Source: Fimimonas sp963619835 (GTDB lineage Bacteria; Bacillota; Clostridia; Christensenellales; CAG-314). Taken from it: a DNA stretch of 11,393 nucleotides. This document shows positions 1 through 7,208 of the stretch, piece after piece (position 1 is the first letter of the stretch; the number at the start of each line of letters is the position of its first letter). The DNA is taken from contig CAVEYD010000032.1 in assembly GCA_963619835.1 (NCBI GenBank), positions 1-11,393 of the forward strand. Reading direction: 5' to 3'. The notes below the pieces were generated by a model, which was not told where the DNA came from, made no database searches, and was given only the letters and a program-made list of their open reading frames with translations. The translations under genes and the position numbers were made by a program.

Positions 1-131
1 GAGTAAATGATGATAGCCTGCAACAACTTATGGAAGAGCGAAAAGAAAGAAAACGCAAAAGAGAAAGTGATATGGAAACGCAAATGATAAATTTCATTAA
101 TTTATTTCAAATAGACGATTTGCAGGACTGA
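1..131 (+). CDS. C-terminal end of an unrecognised charged protein (partial)
   Basis: An open frame enters from the left edge in frame 3 and ends at TGA 129-131, giving about 42 visible residues. The tail is strongly charged (MEERKERKRKRES) and probably helical, then ends in a hydrophobic and acidic stretch (INFINLFQIDDLQD). It converges with the AraC-family gene, whose stop lies 90 bases further on. No domain can be assigned from so short a piece. The other forward frames carry early stops, so this frame is the best candidate, but it could be a chance reading frame. Function unknown. Confidence 0.5.
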   Translation, partial: VNDDSLQQLMEERKERKRKRESDMETQMINFINLFQIDDLQD

Positions 132-160
132 ACTATAGATTTCCCACTAAATTTCTACTG

Positions 161-178
161 GTTTTATAAAAATAAAAC
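161..178. terminator. Weak AT-rich hairpin between convergent genes
   Basis: GTTTTAT at 161-167 pairs perfectly with ATAAAAC at 172-178 across an AAAA loop, in the gap between two convergent genes, where a bidirectional terminator would be expected. The stem is only 7 bp with two G/C pairs, and neither strand has a clear U-run after it. Termination here is a guess from position. Nothing else is visible in 132-221. Confidence 0.2.
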
Positions 179-221
179 TTGTATTCGACTGTAAATTGTT
201 CAAATAAAATATTATAATAAA

Positions 222-1220
222 TCAATTGTATTTATCATCAATTATTTTTTTCTCACCATAGTGCGAAAAGAAGCGGAATTTTTGTGTACTTGTTTCTTTT
301 CTGTATGATGAAGGCGATTTATTTTCTAACTTTTGAAATTCGTACACAAGTTGTTCCCTGCAACCAAATCCACACTGTTTTGCAATTTCTGCAATGCTAA
401 GATTGCTTTGTTCCAACAAATGTTTTGCTTGTCCTATTCTTTTTTCTATCACGATGTCGTGAATGTTTTTTCCGTATTGAGAGCGGAACAATTTTTGCAG
501 ATACACGGATGAAACTCCCACTGCGGAAGCAATTTCGCTTACTCTTATTTTGTCTAAAAAATGAGAATTTATATATGCCATTGCAGAGTCAACGTAAATA
601 ATGCCCGTTTTCTTGTGAGTTTCGGGAGAAATGCAGTGTGACATATCGATAAATAAGTTTGTCGTCAGTAGAGATATTTGCAACGAACGTTCCGGCGTGG
701 CATCGGACTCTTTCATTTTTCTGACTATTTCTTGCATCTTTCCAAGCACGTTGTTGTTGTCTACAAAAGTGTAAAAATTTTTATCCTTCTTTAAAAGACG
801 TTGCAAACTGCTACAAACCGAAAAAATTTTTTCTATGGACAGCGGAAACACTTTTAATTGAATTGGCATCGTGTCCATGTTTTTAATGGAATCACCATAC
901 GGAAGAAATTCCAAGTTAATTATTTTGGTTGAATGTTCTAAGTTGGCTATTTTGTGGTAGTAGCCATTGTTTACCACAATAAAGCAATTTTGATTTATCG
1001 TCACAAAAGAAGATTCAGTGTCATCCTCTTTAAACTTGTACACAAAGTCAAACTTTCCGTTAACGCAATACATAATTTCTATTTGCGGATGTGTGTGAAA
1101 TTCCATAACAAAGTTTGACGGAAAAGTTTCCGAATACCAGTTTTCCAATATGAGTGGCTGTGAAACCGCATCTACAATTCGCTTAAATTTTTTATTTTGT
1201 TGTTGATTATTTTTATCCAT
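222..1220 (-). CDS. AraC-family transcriptional regulator with N-terminal cupin domain
   Basis: This 332-residue regulator has the usual two-part AraC layout. Residues about 30-110 form a cupin-like sensor with the motif FHTHPQIEIMYCVNG (H42, H44, E48) and a later GYYHK (H89), as in AraC_binding domains that sense sugars. Residues about 211-310 form the double helix-turn-helix DNA-binding domain: a first helix pair around VSEIASAVGVSSVYLQKLF and a second around IAEIAKQCGFGCREQLVYEFQ, ending in the typical KSPSSYRKE. The frame stays open upstream to an ATG at 1373, but the ATG at 1220 is preferred: the sensor domain starts soon after it, and a near-consensus promoter lies exactly upstream. The gene is divergent from the GH43/ABC operon and is very likely its regulator, probably an activator. 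The inducer is unknown. Confidence 0.93.
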   Translation of the reverse strand: MDKNNQQQNKKFKRIVDAVSQPLILENWYSETFPSNFVMEFHTHPQIEIMYCVNGKFDFVYKFKEDDTESSFVTINQNCFIVVNNGYYHKIANLEHSTKIINLEFLPYGDSIKNMDTMPIQLKVFPLSIEKIFSVCSSLQRLLKKDKNFYTFVDNNNVLGKMQEIVRKMKESDATPERSLQISLLTTNLFIDMSHCISPETHKKTGIIYVDSAMAYINSHFLDKIRVSEIASAVGVSSVYLQKLFRSQYGKNIHDIVIEKRIGQAKHLLEQSNLSIAEIAKQCGFGCREQLVYEFQKLENKSPSSYRKETSTQKFRFFSHYGEKKIIDDKYN

Positions 1221-1226
1221 AGCCAA

Positions 1227-1256
1227 ATTATACCATGCTTTAATATAAAAGGTCAA
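1227..1256 (-). promoter_or_regulatory. Near-consensus promoter of the AraC-family gene, apparently leaderless
   Basis: Read on the - strand, TTGACC (1256-1251) is followed by an 18-base spacer and a perfect TATAAT (1232-1227). Six bases (TTGGCT) then separate the -10 box from the ATG at 1220. A start point seven bases after the -10 box would fall on the A of the ATG, so the mRNA should have little or no 5' leader. This fits the absence of any Shine-Dalgarno sequence in front of that ATG. Confidence 0.7.
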
Positions 1257-1319
1257 TACAAAAAAGTTTGTTTTTTCTGCCAAAAAAAGAGAAAAACAAA
1301 ACTTGCTTTTATAAACATA

Positions 1320-1342
1320 TTGAAATTGTGATTTTGAAGTTG
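1320..1342 (+). repeat. Direct repeat TTGAA(A/G)TTG, possible regulator site
   Basis: TTGAAATTG (1320-1328) and TTGAAGTTG (1334-1342) match at eight of nine bases, with a 14-base period. They overlap the proposed -35 box and spacer of the operon promoter. AraC-family proteins often bind direct repeats at or upstream of -35, so this could be the operator. The repeat is short and in AT-rich DNA, so the assignment is tentative. Confidence 0.3.
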
Positions 1343-1349
1343 CTAAAAT
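1320..1349 (+). promoter_or_regulatory. Candidate promoter of the GH43/ABC operon
   Basis: TTGAAA (1320-1325), an 18-base spacer and TAAAAT (1344-1349) each match the sigma-A consensus at five of six positions. A start near 1356 would leave a leader of about 60 bases before the GH43 gene at 1417. It lies in the divergent region next to the AraC-family gene, about 64 bases from that gene's -35 box. The surrounding DNA is very AT-rich, so chance matches are easy. This is the best of several weaker candidates. Confidence 0.45.
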
Positions 1350-1403
1350 ATTGTCAAAGGGTAAATACTGCAATTTTTCTTAAAATTACATGCAGATTGG
1401 TAA

Positions 1404-1410
1404 AAGGTGG
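1404..1410 (+). promoter_or_regulatory. Ribosome binding site that fixes the first GH43 start
   Basis: AAGGTGG lies six bases before the ATG at 1417 and resembles AAGGAGG. It supports 1417 over the in-frame ATG at 1390, which would place this site inside the coding region and spoil the lipoprotein signal by adding MQIGKRWCN ahead of it. Confidence 0.65.
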
Positions 1411-1416
1411 TGCAAC

Positions 1417-2568
1417 ATGAAAAGGTTTATTGTATTTTTGTTGATTTCAAGTCTGTTGCTGTGTTCTTTTGTTTTTGTGGCATGCAACAACGACGAAGAG
1501 CCCGAAGAGCCGGTTGTTGTCAAACCTGTAGCACAAAACAACAACTACACAAACCCCATTTTCCCTTTGGTCAACGGCGAACGAAAAATGACCTACCAAG
1601 CCGATCCGTATATAATACGAGATGATGACGGAACATATTACATGTATTGTACACAAACCGATGCCTACACTCCGACGATGTCTTTTAAACGTGGCCCGGT
1701 TTGGAAATCTGTAGATATGCAATCTTGGGAGTATGTCTCGGATGTGTTTGCTAACTACAAACCCGATTGGGGGACAAGTGGCGCAGGTGTTTGGGCGCCA
1801 ACGGTTGTAAAAGTAGGAAGTGTGTGGAATTTTTACTATTCACTATCTGTTGGCAGCGACACAAATCCGGGCATAGGAGTTGCAACAAGTCCAACGCCTT
1901 ATGGTCCGTGGACACATTACGGAAAATTGTTTACAAGCGAAGAAATTGGCGTAACAAATTCAATTGATCCTCATGTTTTTTGGGACAATGACAAATTGTA
2001 CATGGTTTTCGGATCGTTTGGTGGGTTGATAACTTTAGTTGAGCTTACTTCCGACGGTCTTTCATTGCAAGGCGGTTTGGCTTACCAAAAAGAAAACAAA
2101 GTTCCGCTTGGCGGATACGAAGTGTTCGACAGCAATAACTACGAGGCAAGTTTAATCATCAAAAAAGACGGATGGTACTATTTGTTTTTATCTACCGGGA
2201 CGTGTCTTAGCGGAAACAATTCTACTTATCGTGTTGTTTGCGCGCGTTCTCAAAATGTATCCGGGCCATACCTTGATTCTCAAGGACGTGATATGTTTGG
2301 ACCCAATAGGGGAGACTCTGTAGTTGTTCCGTCAATAGGCGGTGCAATGGGAGTAGGACACTGTTCGGTAATAACCGATGACAACGGAGATTATTGGATG
2401 TTGTATCACGGATACGACACAACAAGTAAATCTGAATATCGAGTGCTTTACTTGGACAAGCTTATATGGGATGAGCAAACAGGTATGCCCCATGTGGAAA
2501 ACAGCAAGGCATCAAATCACGAAGAGTGCCCGGGCCCATATATTAACATTTTAGAGGAACAAAACTAA
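1417..2568 (+). CDS. GH43-type glycoside hydrolase, surface lipoprotein (arabinanase/arabinofuranosidase/xylosidase group)
   Basis: This 383-residue protein starts with a lipoprotein signal (MKRFIVFLLI, then FVFVAC with the lipidated Cys at 23), so it should be anchored outside the membrane. After an acidic linker comes a five-bladed propeller of the GH43 group. The three expected acidic residues are visible: the base Asp63 in QADPYIIRDD, the pKa-tuning Asp184 in SIDPHVFW, and the acid Glu243 in NNYEASLIIKKDG. His315 in GVGHCSVITDDNGDYW matches the metal-site His seen in many GH43 arabinanases. The family acts on alpha-L-arabinofuranosyl or beta-D-xylosyl linkages, and the exact substrate cannot be told. 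No added binding module is present. It is the first gene of the operon and is followed after one base by a paralogue, which suggests a tandem duplication. An ATG at 1390 is possible but less likely. Confidence 0.9.
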   Translation: MKRFIVFLLISSLLLCSFVFVACNNDEEPEEPVVVKPVAQNNNYTNPIFPLVNGERKMTYQADPYIIRDDDGTYYMYCTQTDAYTPTMSFKRGPVWKSVDMQSWEYVSDVFANYKPDWGTSGAGVWAPTVVKVGSVWNFYYSLSVGSDTNPGIGVATSPTPYGPWTHYGKLFTSEEIGVTNSIDPHVFWDNDKLYMVFGSFGGLITLVELTSDGLSLQGGLAYQKENKVPLGGYEVFDSNNYEASLIIKKDGWYYLFLSTGTCLSGNNSTYRVVCARSQNVSGPYLDSQGRDMFGPNRGDSVVVPSIGGAMGVGHCSVITDDNGDYWMLYHGYDTTSKSEYRVLYLDKLIWDEQTGMPHVENSKASNHEECPGPYINILEEQN

Positions 2569-2569
2569 C

Positions 2570-3736
2570 ATGAAAAAATTTTTGACGATATCGCTATTGT
2601 TTGTACTGGTAATGATGGCAGGTTGTACTACGTTTGTTCCGCAAAATAACGACGATGACGACAAAAACAATGACATTATAGAAAGAACGTACAAAAACGA
2701 GTATTATCAAAACCCGTTAAAGTTCTACAAACAGGATGGCTCGGAGTACTTCGTCGTAGTTGCAGATCCGGATATAATACGTGATGACGAAAGCGGCTAC
2801 TTTTATATGTACTGTACAAACACTCAGTGTGAGATGGGCGATAAAGGTGTAATGTTCGATCGTGGTCCAATTTTTAGAAGTAAAAACTTGGTTGATTGGA
2901 CATGGGTTGGTAGTGTCTTTGACGGGCATCCGGATGCTCTTAATTGGCACGATAAGGATGCGGGAGTATGGGCGCCGTCTGTTATAAAAGTCGGCAACCA
3001 CTACAATTATTACTATTCTCTTTCTTTATGGGGCGATTCCAACCCCGGAATAGGAGTTGCAACAAGTCCAACACCATATGGTCCATGGACGCATTACGGT
3101 AAATTACTCAATCAGGAAATGACCGGCGTTAAAAACGGAATTGATCCGCAAGCATTTTATGATGGTGACGATTTGTATCTTGTTTGGGGAAGTTTTTACG
3201 GAATTGCTTGTACATTGCTCACGGATGACGGAACTGAATTGTTTTATGGTGACATGGTAAAGGATCATATCACATACTTGATTGACGACAACACCGATGG
3301 AAGCATGAATGTTGATATCAACTACGAAGGAAGTTACATTATTCGTCACAACGGAAAATTGTATTATTTCGGTTCGCAAGGAACATGTCTTGCTTCGACG
3401 AAATCAACATATCGTGTTCGTGTTGGAGTGTGCAACAACTTTTTGGAAAAGTTTACTACGCACGACGGAATAACACTTGATAAAGAGCCTTACGGTGAAG
3501 AAGTTGTTTCTCCCAGTGATACAGTTGTCGGAGTGGGGCACAACACTATCGTTCAAGATTTTGCCGGCGATTATTGGATTTTCTATCATGGATACGATAT
3601 CAACGGTGAATATCCAAGCGAACGCATCGTATTTTTGGATAAGATTCTTTGGGACGAAAACGATATGCCTTACGTAGAGGGGCACAAAGCATCAATTCAT
3701 CAAGATAAATTAGGACCTACAGTAGTTAATTTTTAG
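2570..3736 (+). CDS. Second GH43-type glycoside hydrolase, surface lipoprotein
   Basis: This 388-residue paralogue of the preceding gene starts one base after its stop, with GAGGAA (2554-2559) as ribosome site. MKKFLTISLLFVLVMMAGC gives a clear lipobox with Cys19, then an Asp/Asn-rich linker (NNDDDDKNND). The GH43 acidic triad is intact: Asp66 in VVADPDIIRDDE, Asp192 in NGIDPQAFYD, and Glu253 in INYEGSYIIRHNGK. His324 in GVGHNTIVQDFAGDYW fits the metal site. A 22-residue block (residues 158-179, around ATSPTPYGPW) is identical to residues 150-171 of the first protein, while the rest has drifted much more. The two enzymes probably attack different linkages or chain positions of one arabinose- or xylose-rich glycan. 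Which linkage is not visible from sequence. Confidence 0.9.
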   Translation: MKKFLTISLLFVLVMMAGCTTFVPQNNDDDDKNNDIIERTYKNEYYQNPLKFYKQDGSEYFVVVADPDIIRDDESGYFYMYCTNTQCEMGDKGVMFDRGPIFRSKNLVDWTWVGSVFDGHPDALNWHDKDAGVWAPSVIKVGNHYNYYYSLSLWGDSNPGIGVATSPTPYGPWTHYGKLLNQEMTGVKNGIDPQAFYDGDDLYLVWGSFYGIACTLLTDDGTELFYGDMVKDHITYLIDDNTDGSMNVDINYEGSYIIRHNGKLYYFGSQGTCLASTKSTYRVRVGVCNNFLEKFTTHDGITLDKEPYGEEVVSPSDTVVGVGHNTIVQDFAGDYWIFYHGYDINGEYPSERIVFLDKILWDENDMPYVEGHKASIHQDKLGPTVVNF

Positions 3737-3751
3737 CGGAGGAAAAGTGAA

Positions 3752-5248
3752 ATGAAAAAAAATATAGCATTAGTTTTGGCAATTTTGATGTCGTTTGCAA
3801 CAGTTTTATTTGTTGCATGCGGTCCGCAAGAAGACGCAAATGAGCCGCTTCAAGGGGATGGAGACATTGTAAGAGATGCAGATGGCAACATCGTTTATGA
3901 CAATGTAAATCTAACAATGTGGAGTGTTACTACGGGTGACGACGCAAACACACAAGACGATATTGTTGCTAAATTTAACGAAATGTACCAAGGAATGATC
4001 AATGTAGAAGTGCGTCACATATCTCGCTACGATTTGGAAACATTGTTAAGCAACACAATGCAATTTGATAAAGAAAATGCGCCCACTATGTTGTTTAACC
4101 ACGGCTCGCGTACAACTGAGTATGTCGACAATGGTTGGTTGCAACAGGTTGATTTCTTTTTTGAAAAAAGCGGTGCAGTTTATGACAAAACGGACTTTGC
4201 CGAATCTTTGCTTGAGTCTGTAACAGTGGACGGAGTGGCATACGGAGTTCCAATGGATTGCCATTCTGCCGTATTGTGTATTCGCAAAGATATTCTCGAA
4301 AAGAACAACCTCCAAATTCCTACCACCTATCAAGAACTTGTTGAAGTGTGCGACAAAGCCGCAAAGCTTGCTGCCGAAAACAATCTTTGGATAAGAGGTG
4401 AAAATTCCGAAGGTTATGCATCTTCCGAGTGGCGCAAAGCTTCAACAGCCGAAGCTTATACTGCATTCCCGATTTCTTTCGGTGACATGTGGGTTCACGA
4501 GTTTGTCGATTATACGGCATCTGTACAAAATGGCGGAAAAATCGTCGGCGAAGACGGTTTGCCTACATGGAACAGTCAAGAAACTGCAGACGGATTGCAA
4601 GTTTTAAAAGATTGGATTTTCCCGTCCGATTCATCTACAAATAAATACGCATTAAGTAAAGATTACGGATCATCATACGATGTAGGAGACACACCTTTCC
4701 AAAAGGGTGAATGTATCTTTAAATTGCAGGGTCCTTGGGCGTGGCAAAAAGAAACAGAAACTTTCGATGCATTGCTCAACAAAGACGGAGGATCATCAAA
4801 TATCACGACTCGTTCGTTGTCCGGATTGTTTGCAAAAGATTCAACAAAAGAATATGCGTCAAAAATTAAAGGTGAAGGACATGCCATAACATTGCTCAAA
4901 ACAACCACAAGTTACACAAAGGCTTGTGCCGCAACGTTGTTTATGGAGTACATGGCAAACAATGGTGGTATTGAATGGGCAAAGAGAGGACACATTCCTG
5001 CAGTTAACTCGGTTGCAAATTCCGCCGAATACAAGGCAGACCCCGCATACGAAGCTTATATTAAGTATTGGGGAACGTCAAACGACTACGTTGTAGTTCC
5101 TCCGACAAAATATTATTCTTATGTTGATACCTACTTTAAGCAAGCTGTTCAAAAAGCTATTTCCACGGCACACAAAGCAGAAACCATCAAGTCTATTTTG
5201 GAAAGCGAGTACAAAGATTGTATCGACTACATCAACCTATATAAATAG
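3752..5248 (+). CDS. CUT1-type sugar ABC transporter, substrate-binding lipoprotein
   Basis: This 498-residue protein begins with a lipoprotein signal (MKKNIALVLAILMSF, lipobox LFVAC, Cys23). The mature part looks like a family 1 extracellular solute-binding protein: an opening strand NVNLTMWSVTT, a first lobe with APTMLFNHGSRTTEYVDNGWLQ, the hinge-side motif GVAYGVPMDCHSAVLCIRKDIL, and a C-terminal lobe with ATLFMEYMANN and RGHIPAVNSV, typical of oligosaccharide binders. It is somewhat longer than MalE (about 400 residues), with extra length in the middle. GGAGG (3738-3742) lies nine bases upstream. It follows the glycosidases directly and precedes two permeases, so it probably captures the oligosaccharides they release. 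The ligand is unknown; arabino- or xylo-oligosaccharides are the best guess from the GH43 neighbours. Confidence 0.92.
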   Translation: MKKNIALVLAILMSFATVLFVACGPQEDANEPLQGDGDIVRDADGNIVYDNVNLTMWSVTTGDDANTQDDIVAKFNEMYQGMINVEVRHISRYDLETLLSNTMQFDKENAPTMLFNHGSRTTEYVDNGWLQQVDFFFEKSGAVYDKTDFAESLLESVTVDGVAYGVPMDCHSAVLCIRKDILEKNNLQIPTTYQELVEVCDKAAKLAAENNLWIRGENSEGYASSEWRKASTAEAYTAFPISFGDMWVHEFVDYTASVQNGGKIVGEDGLPTWNSQETADGLQVLKDWIFPSDSSTNKYALSKDYGSSYDVGDTPFQKGECIFKLQGPWAWQKETETFDALLNKDGGSSNITTRSLSGLFAKDSTKEYASKIKGEGHAITLLKTTTSYTKACAATLFMEYMANNGGIEWAKRGHIPAVNSVANSAEYKADPAYEAYIKYWGTSNDYVVVPPTKYYSYVDTYFKQAVQKAISTAHKAETIKSILESEYKDCIDYINLYK

Positions 5249-5263
5249 AAATTCTTGAAATTC

Positions 5264-5321
5264 TTACTAATTTTGACACTTCGAAGAGGAATATTATTTT
5301 CGTTTTTGTCAAAGTTAGTGA
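5264..5321 (+). promoter_or_regulatory. Long imperfect stem-loop between binding-protein and permease genes
   Basis: ACTAATTTTGACA (5266-5278) pairs with TGTCAAAGTTAGT (5307-5319), 12 of 13 positions as Watson-Crick pairs and the other a G-T wobble. An inner stem CGAA (5282-5285) with TTCG (5299-5302) continues it. It begins 16 bases after the binding-protein stop. No U-run follows the right arm, so it is a poor intrinsic terminator. A stem here fits the known pattern in which the binding-protein mRNA is protected from 3' decay and so made in excess over the permeases, as with malE/malF. That role is inferred. Confidence 0.55.
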
Positions 5322-5359
5322 ACTAAGGCATTGTAATATATGGAAGGGTTTGTAAAAAA

Positions 5360-6340
5360 ATGGATTCTAAATTAGTAGACATTAGAGAATATGCCGAAAA
5401 GCGAGAACATGCAAAAAGCATTGCTCGAAAAAGTTTGTCTGTAGGGGCATTTTTAGGTCCCTACACAATCAGTTTTCTTATGTTTTTCGTTTTCCCGTTG
5501 GTATTCGGAATAGTGATGTCTTTTTCTAAATTTTCATCAAAGTCTTTTTTGCCGGAATCTTTCGGAACACTGGAAAATTTTAAGGTGCTTTTCGGAGACA
5601 CGGCTATTGCCAGGGACTTTTGGTCTTCGGTTTGGACTACGATAAAATTTTGTGCATGCATAGTGCCGTTATCTATCGTTATTCCGCTTTGCTTGGCTTT
5701 GCTCATCAACTTAAAGCCACCGGGCTACAAGTTTTTTCGTGCGGCAATTTACGTCCCCGGAATTTTTCCGCTAACAGCGACCGGCCTCATTTTGATGCGT
5801 TTGTTCGACTCACACTACGGATGGATAAATTCGGTTTTCAACCTAACTACCGATTGGTTCGGTGAAGTTGGTGCTTGTTGGTTTATGATCGGACTTTTGT
5901 GCATTTGGTGTGGTATTGGCGGAAACTTCATTATTTTCTGTGCCGGACTGGAAAACGTAGACAAAACTCTTTATGAAGCTGCAAACGTTGACGGATGCTC
6001 ATTTTGGAAAAAGTTTTTACATGTTACACTTCCGGGTATACGTCCGCAAATTTTCTTAACATTGTTCACAACACTAATCGGTTACATGAATGTGTATGGA
6101 CAAATATATATTTTGGGTAGCAATAACCCGGATCTTGGCGAAATGAAATCGGCAGTGTACCGCATTCAAGACTTGCTTGCGGGTTCCAATCCAAGGGCGT
6201 TTGGATATGCTGCCGCCATGGGCATTTGCTTGGGATTGATAATTGTTGTAATAGCCGTCATCCAACTGCTGTTGGACAAGGAACGGAAAGGAGGCAACAA
6301 GCATGTTCAAAAGTTTAGACAGTGGAAAGAAAATCGGTAA
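5360..6340 (+). CDS. CUT1-type sugar ABC transporter, first permease subunit (MalF/UgpA/LacF-like)
   Basis: This 326-residue membrane protein has a basic cytoplasmic N-terminus (residues 1-25), then about six membrane segments, roughly 29-54, 92-117, 128-148, 170-195, 230-255 and 280-308. The EAA loop that docks onto the ATPase is present: YEAANVDGCSFWKKFLHVTLPG (E206 to G226), with the conserved EAA, the G after Asp, and the LP pair. This pattern belongs to the MalFG-type permeases of oligosaccharide importers. GGAAGGG (5342-5348) sits 11 bases ahead of the start. The C-terminal tail (about residues 308-326) is charged, and the next gene begins inside its coding region. It pairs with the following permease to form the channel; substrate specificity comes from the binding protein. 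Confidence 0.92.
   Translation: MDSKLVDIREYAEKREHAKSIARKSLSVGAFLGPYTISFLMFFVFPLVFGIVMSFSKFSSKSFLPESFGTLENFKVLFGDTAIARDFWSSVWTTIKFCACIVPLSIVIPLCLALLINLKPPGYKFFRAAIYVPGIFPLTATGLILMRLFDSHYGWINSVFNLTTDWFGEVGACWFMIGLLCIWCGIGGNFIIFCAGLENVDKTLYEAANVDGCSFWKKFLHVTLPGIRPQIFLTLFTTLIGYMNVYGQIYILGSNNPDLGEMKSAVYRIQDLLAGSNPRAFGYAAAMGICLGLIIVVIAVIQLLLDKERKGGNKHVQKFRQWKENR
6287..6294 (+). promoter_or_regulatory. Strong ribosome binding site inside the first permease gene
   Basis: AAAGGAGG lies eight bases before the ATG at 6303, wholly within the 3' coding part of the upstream permease. It fixes the start of the second permease and implies coupled translation of the two subunits through a 38-base overlap. 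Confidence 0.75.
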
Positions 6341-7196
6341 GGCTATTGCTTTTGTTTTGCTATTTGCTGTCGCGTTTGTAATGTTATTGCCCCTTGTTTG
6401 GGGTGTTGCAGGCTCTTTTCGTGAAAGTAGCGATGTTTTTGCTCATCCGGAAAAGTTTTTCCCGTCAAGTTGGGATGCTTTTACGTTAGACGGTTACAAG
6501 GAATTGTTTTCCAAAACGGAATACAATCCAAGTCGCTCAAACGAGTGGTATCCTATTTGGAATTGGCTTTTAAATTCGCTTATAGTGGCTTTGGGCGGAA
6601 CGCTTATTTATCTTGTAATAGCATCGCTTGCAGCATACGCATTTGTCTTTTTGGATTTTAAATATTCCAACAGAATATTTTATTTTCTAATTTGCACAAT
6701 GACCATACCCGGCATTGTGTCAACCACGCCACAGCTAATAAATATGAACCTACTTGGTGCATACAAGTCTCTTTTGGGACTGATATTGCCAACATTTAGC
6801 GGAGTTTATGGTGTGTTTTTGATAAGACAGTTTTTCTTGGGTATTCCCAAAGATCTTGTGGAAAATGCTCGAATGGACGGTGCAAGCAATTTTACCATTT
6901 TTCGCAAAGTAGTGCTTCCGCTCGGTAAGTCGGCATTGTTCGTTGAAGGACTGTTTGGCTTTATGGGCGCATGGAATGACGTTCAATGGGCTCAACTTAT
7001 CATAGGCAATGCTTCACGAAGCACTTGGACATTGGCGTACGGTTTAAAGGTAATTTCCGATCAATGCGAAGCATACGAATCGATTACATTATCGCTTGCA
7101 AGTGCGGTAATAGCAATGGTACCTATATTTATTGTGTATCTTGTTGCACAAAACAAAATTATCGAAGGCGTAGCAAGTACAGGCATTAAACGATAA
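6303..7196 (+). CDS. CUT1-type sugar ABC transporter, second permease subunit (MalG/UgpE/LacG-like)
   Basis: This 297-residue membrane protein is the partner of the preceding permease and overlaps it by 38 bases in another frame. It has an early membrane segment (about 13-36), a long outside loop (about 40-85), and five more segments up to about residue 284. The EAA loop reads LVENARMDGASNFTIFRKVVLPL, the ENAR variant usual in MalG-type subunits (E187, D192-G193, L205-P206). The C-terminus, EGVASTGIKR, resembles the common G-I-K-type ending of this subunit family, which reaches towards the ATPase. Its stop codon overlaps the ribosome site of the ATPase gene. Sequence and context agree well; substrate is inferred only from neighbours. 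Confidence 0.93.
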   Translation: MFKSLDSGKKIGKAIAFVLLFAVAFVMLLPLVWGVAGSFRESSDVFAHPEKFFPSSWDAFTLDGYKELFSKTEYNPSRSNEWYPIWNWLLNSLIVALGGTLIYLVIASLAAYAFVFLDFKYSNRIFYFLICTMTIPGIVSTTPQLINMNLLGAYKSLLGLILPTFSGVYGVFLIRQFFLGIPKDLVENARMDGASNFTIFRKVVLPLGKSALFVEGLFGFMGAWNDVQWAQLIIGNASRSTWTLAYGLKVISDQCEAYESITLSLASAVIAMVPIFIVYLVAQNKIIEGVASTGIKR

Positions 7197-7208
7197 AGGA
7201 AAACAACA

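Noticed and set aside
1266..1302. Imperfect inverted repeat GTTTGTTTTTTC / GAAAAACAAAAC in the divergent region
   Set aside because: The arms are low-complexity T/A runs that match poorly without a shift; such pairings are expected by chance in DNA this AT-rich.
1318..1345. Possible catabolite-control (cre) site near TGAAATTGTGATTTTG
   Set aside because: The central CG and the closing CA of the cre consensus are missing.
1221..1373. N-terminal extension of the AraC-family protein to an ATG at 1373
   Set aside because: The extra 51 residues are low-complexity (Phe, Lys, Tyr), precede the normal start of the sensor domain, and would be encoded across the strong promoter at 1227-1256.
5264..5321. 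Intrinsic terminator after the binding-protein gene
   Set aside because: The stem is AT-rich and is not followed by a U-run; its only T-run is ahead of and within the right arm. Genes downstream need read-through to be expressed.
5306..5339. Possible internal promoter TTGTCA ... TAATAT before the permease genes
   Set aside because: The spacing is 22 bases, too long for a sigma-A promoter, and no suitable -35 lies 16-18 bases ahead of TAATAT.
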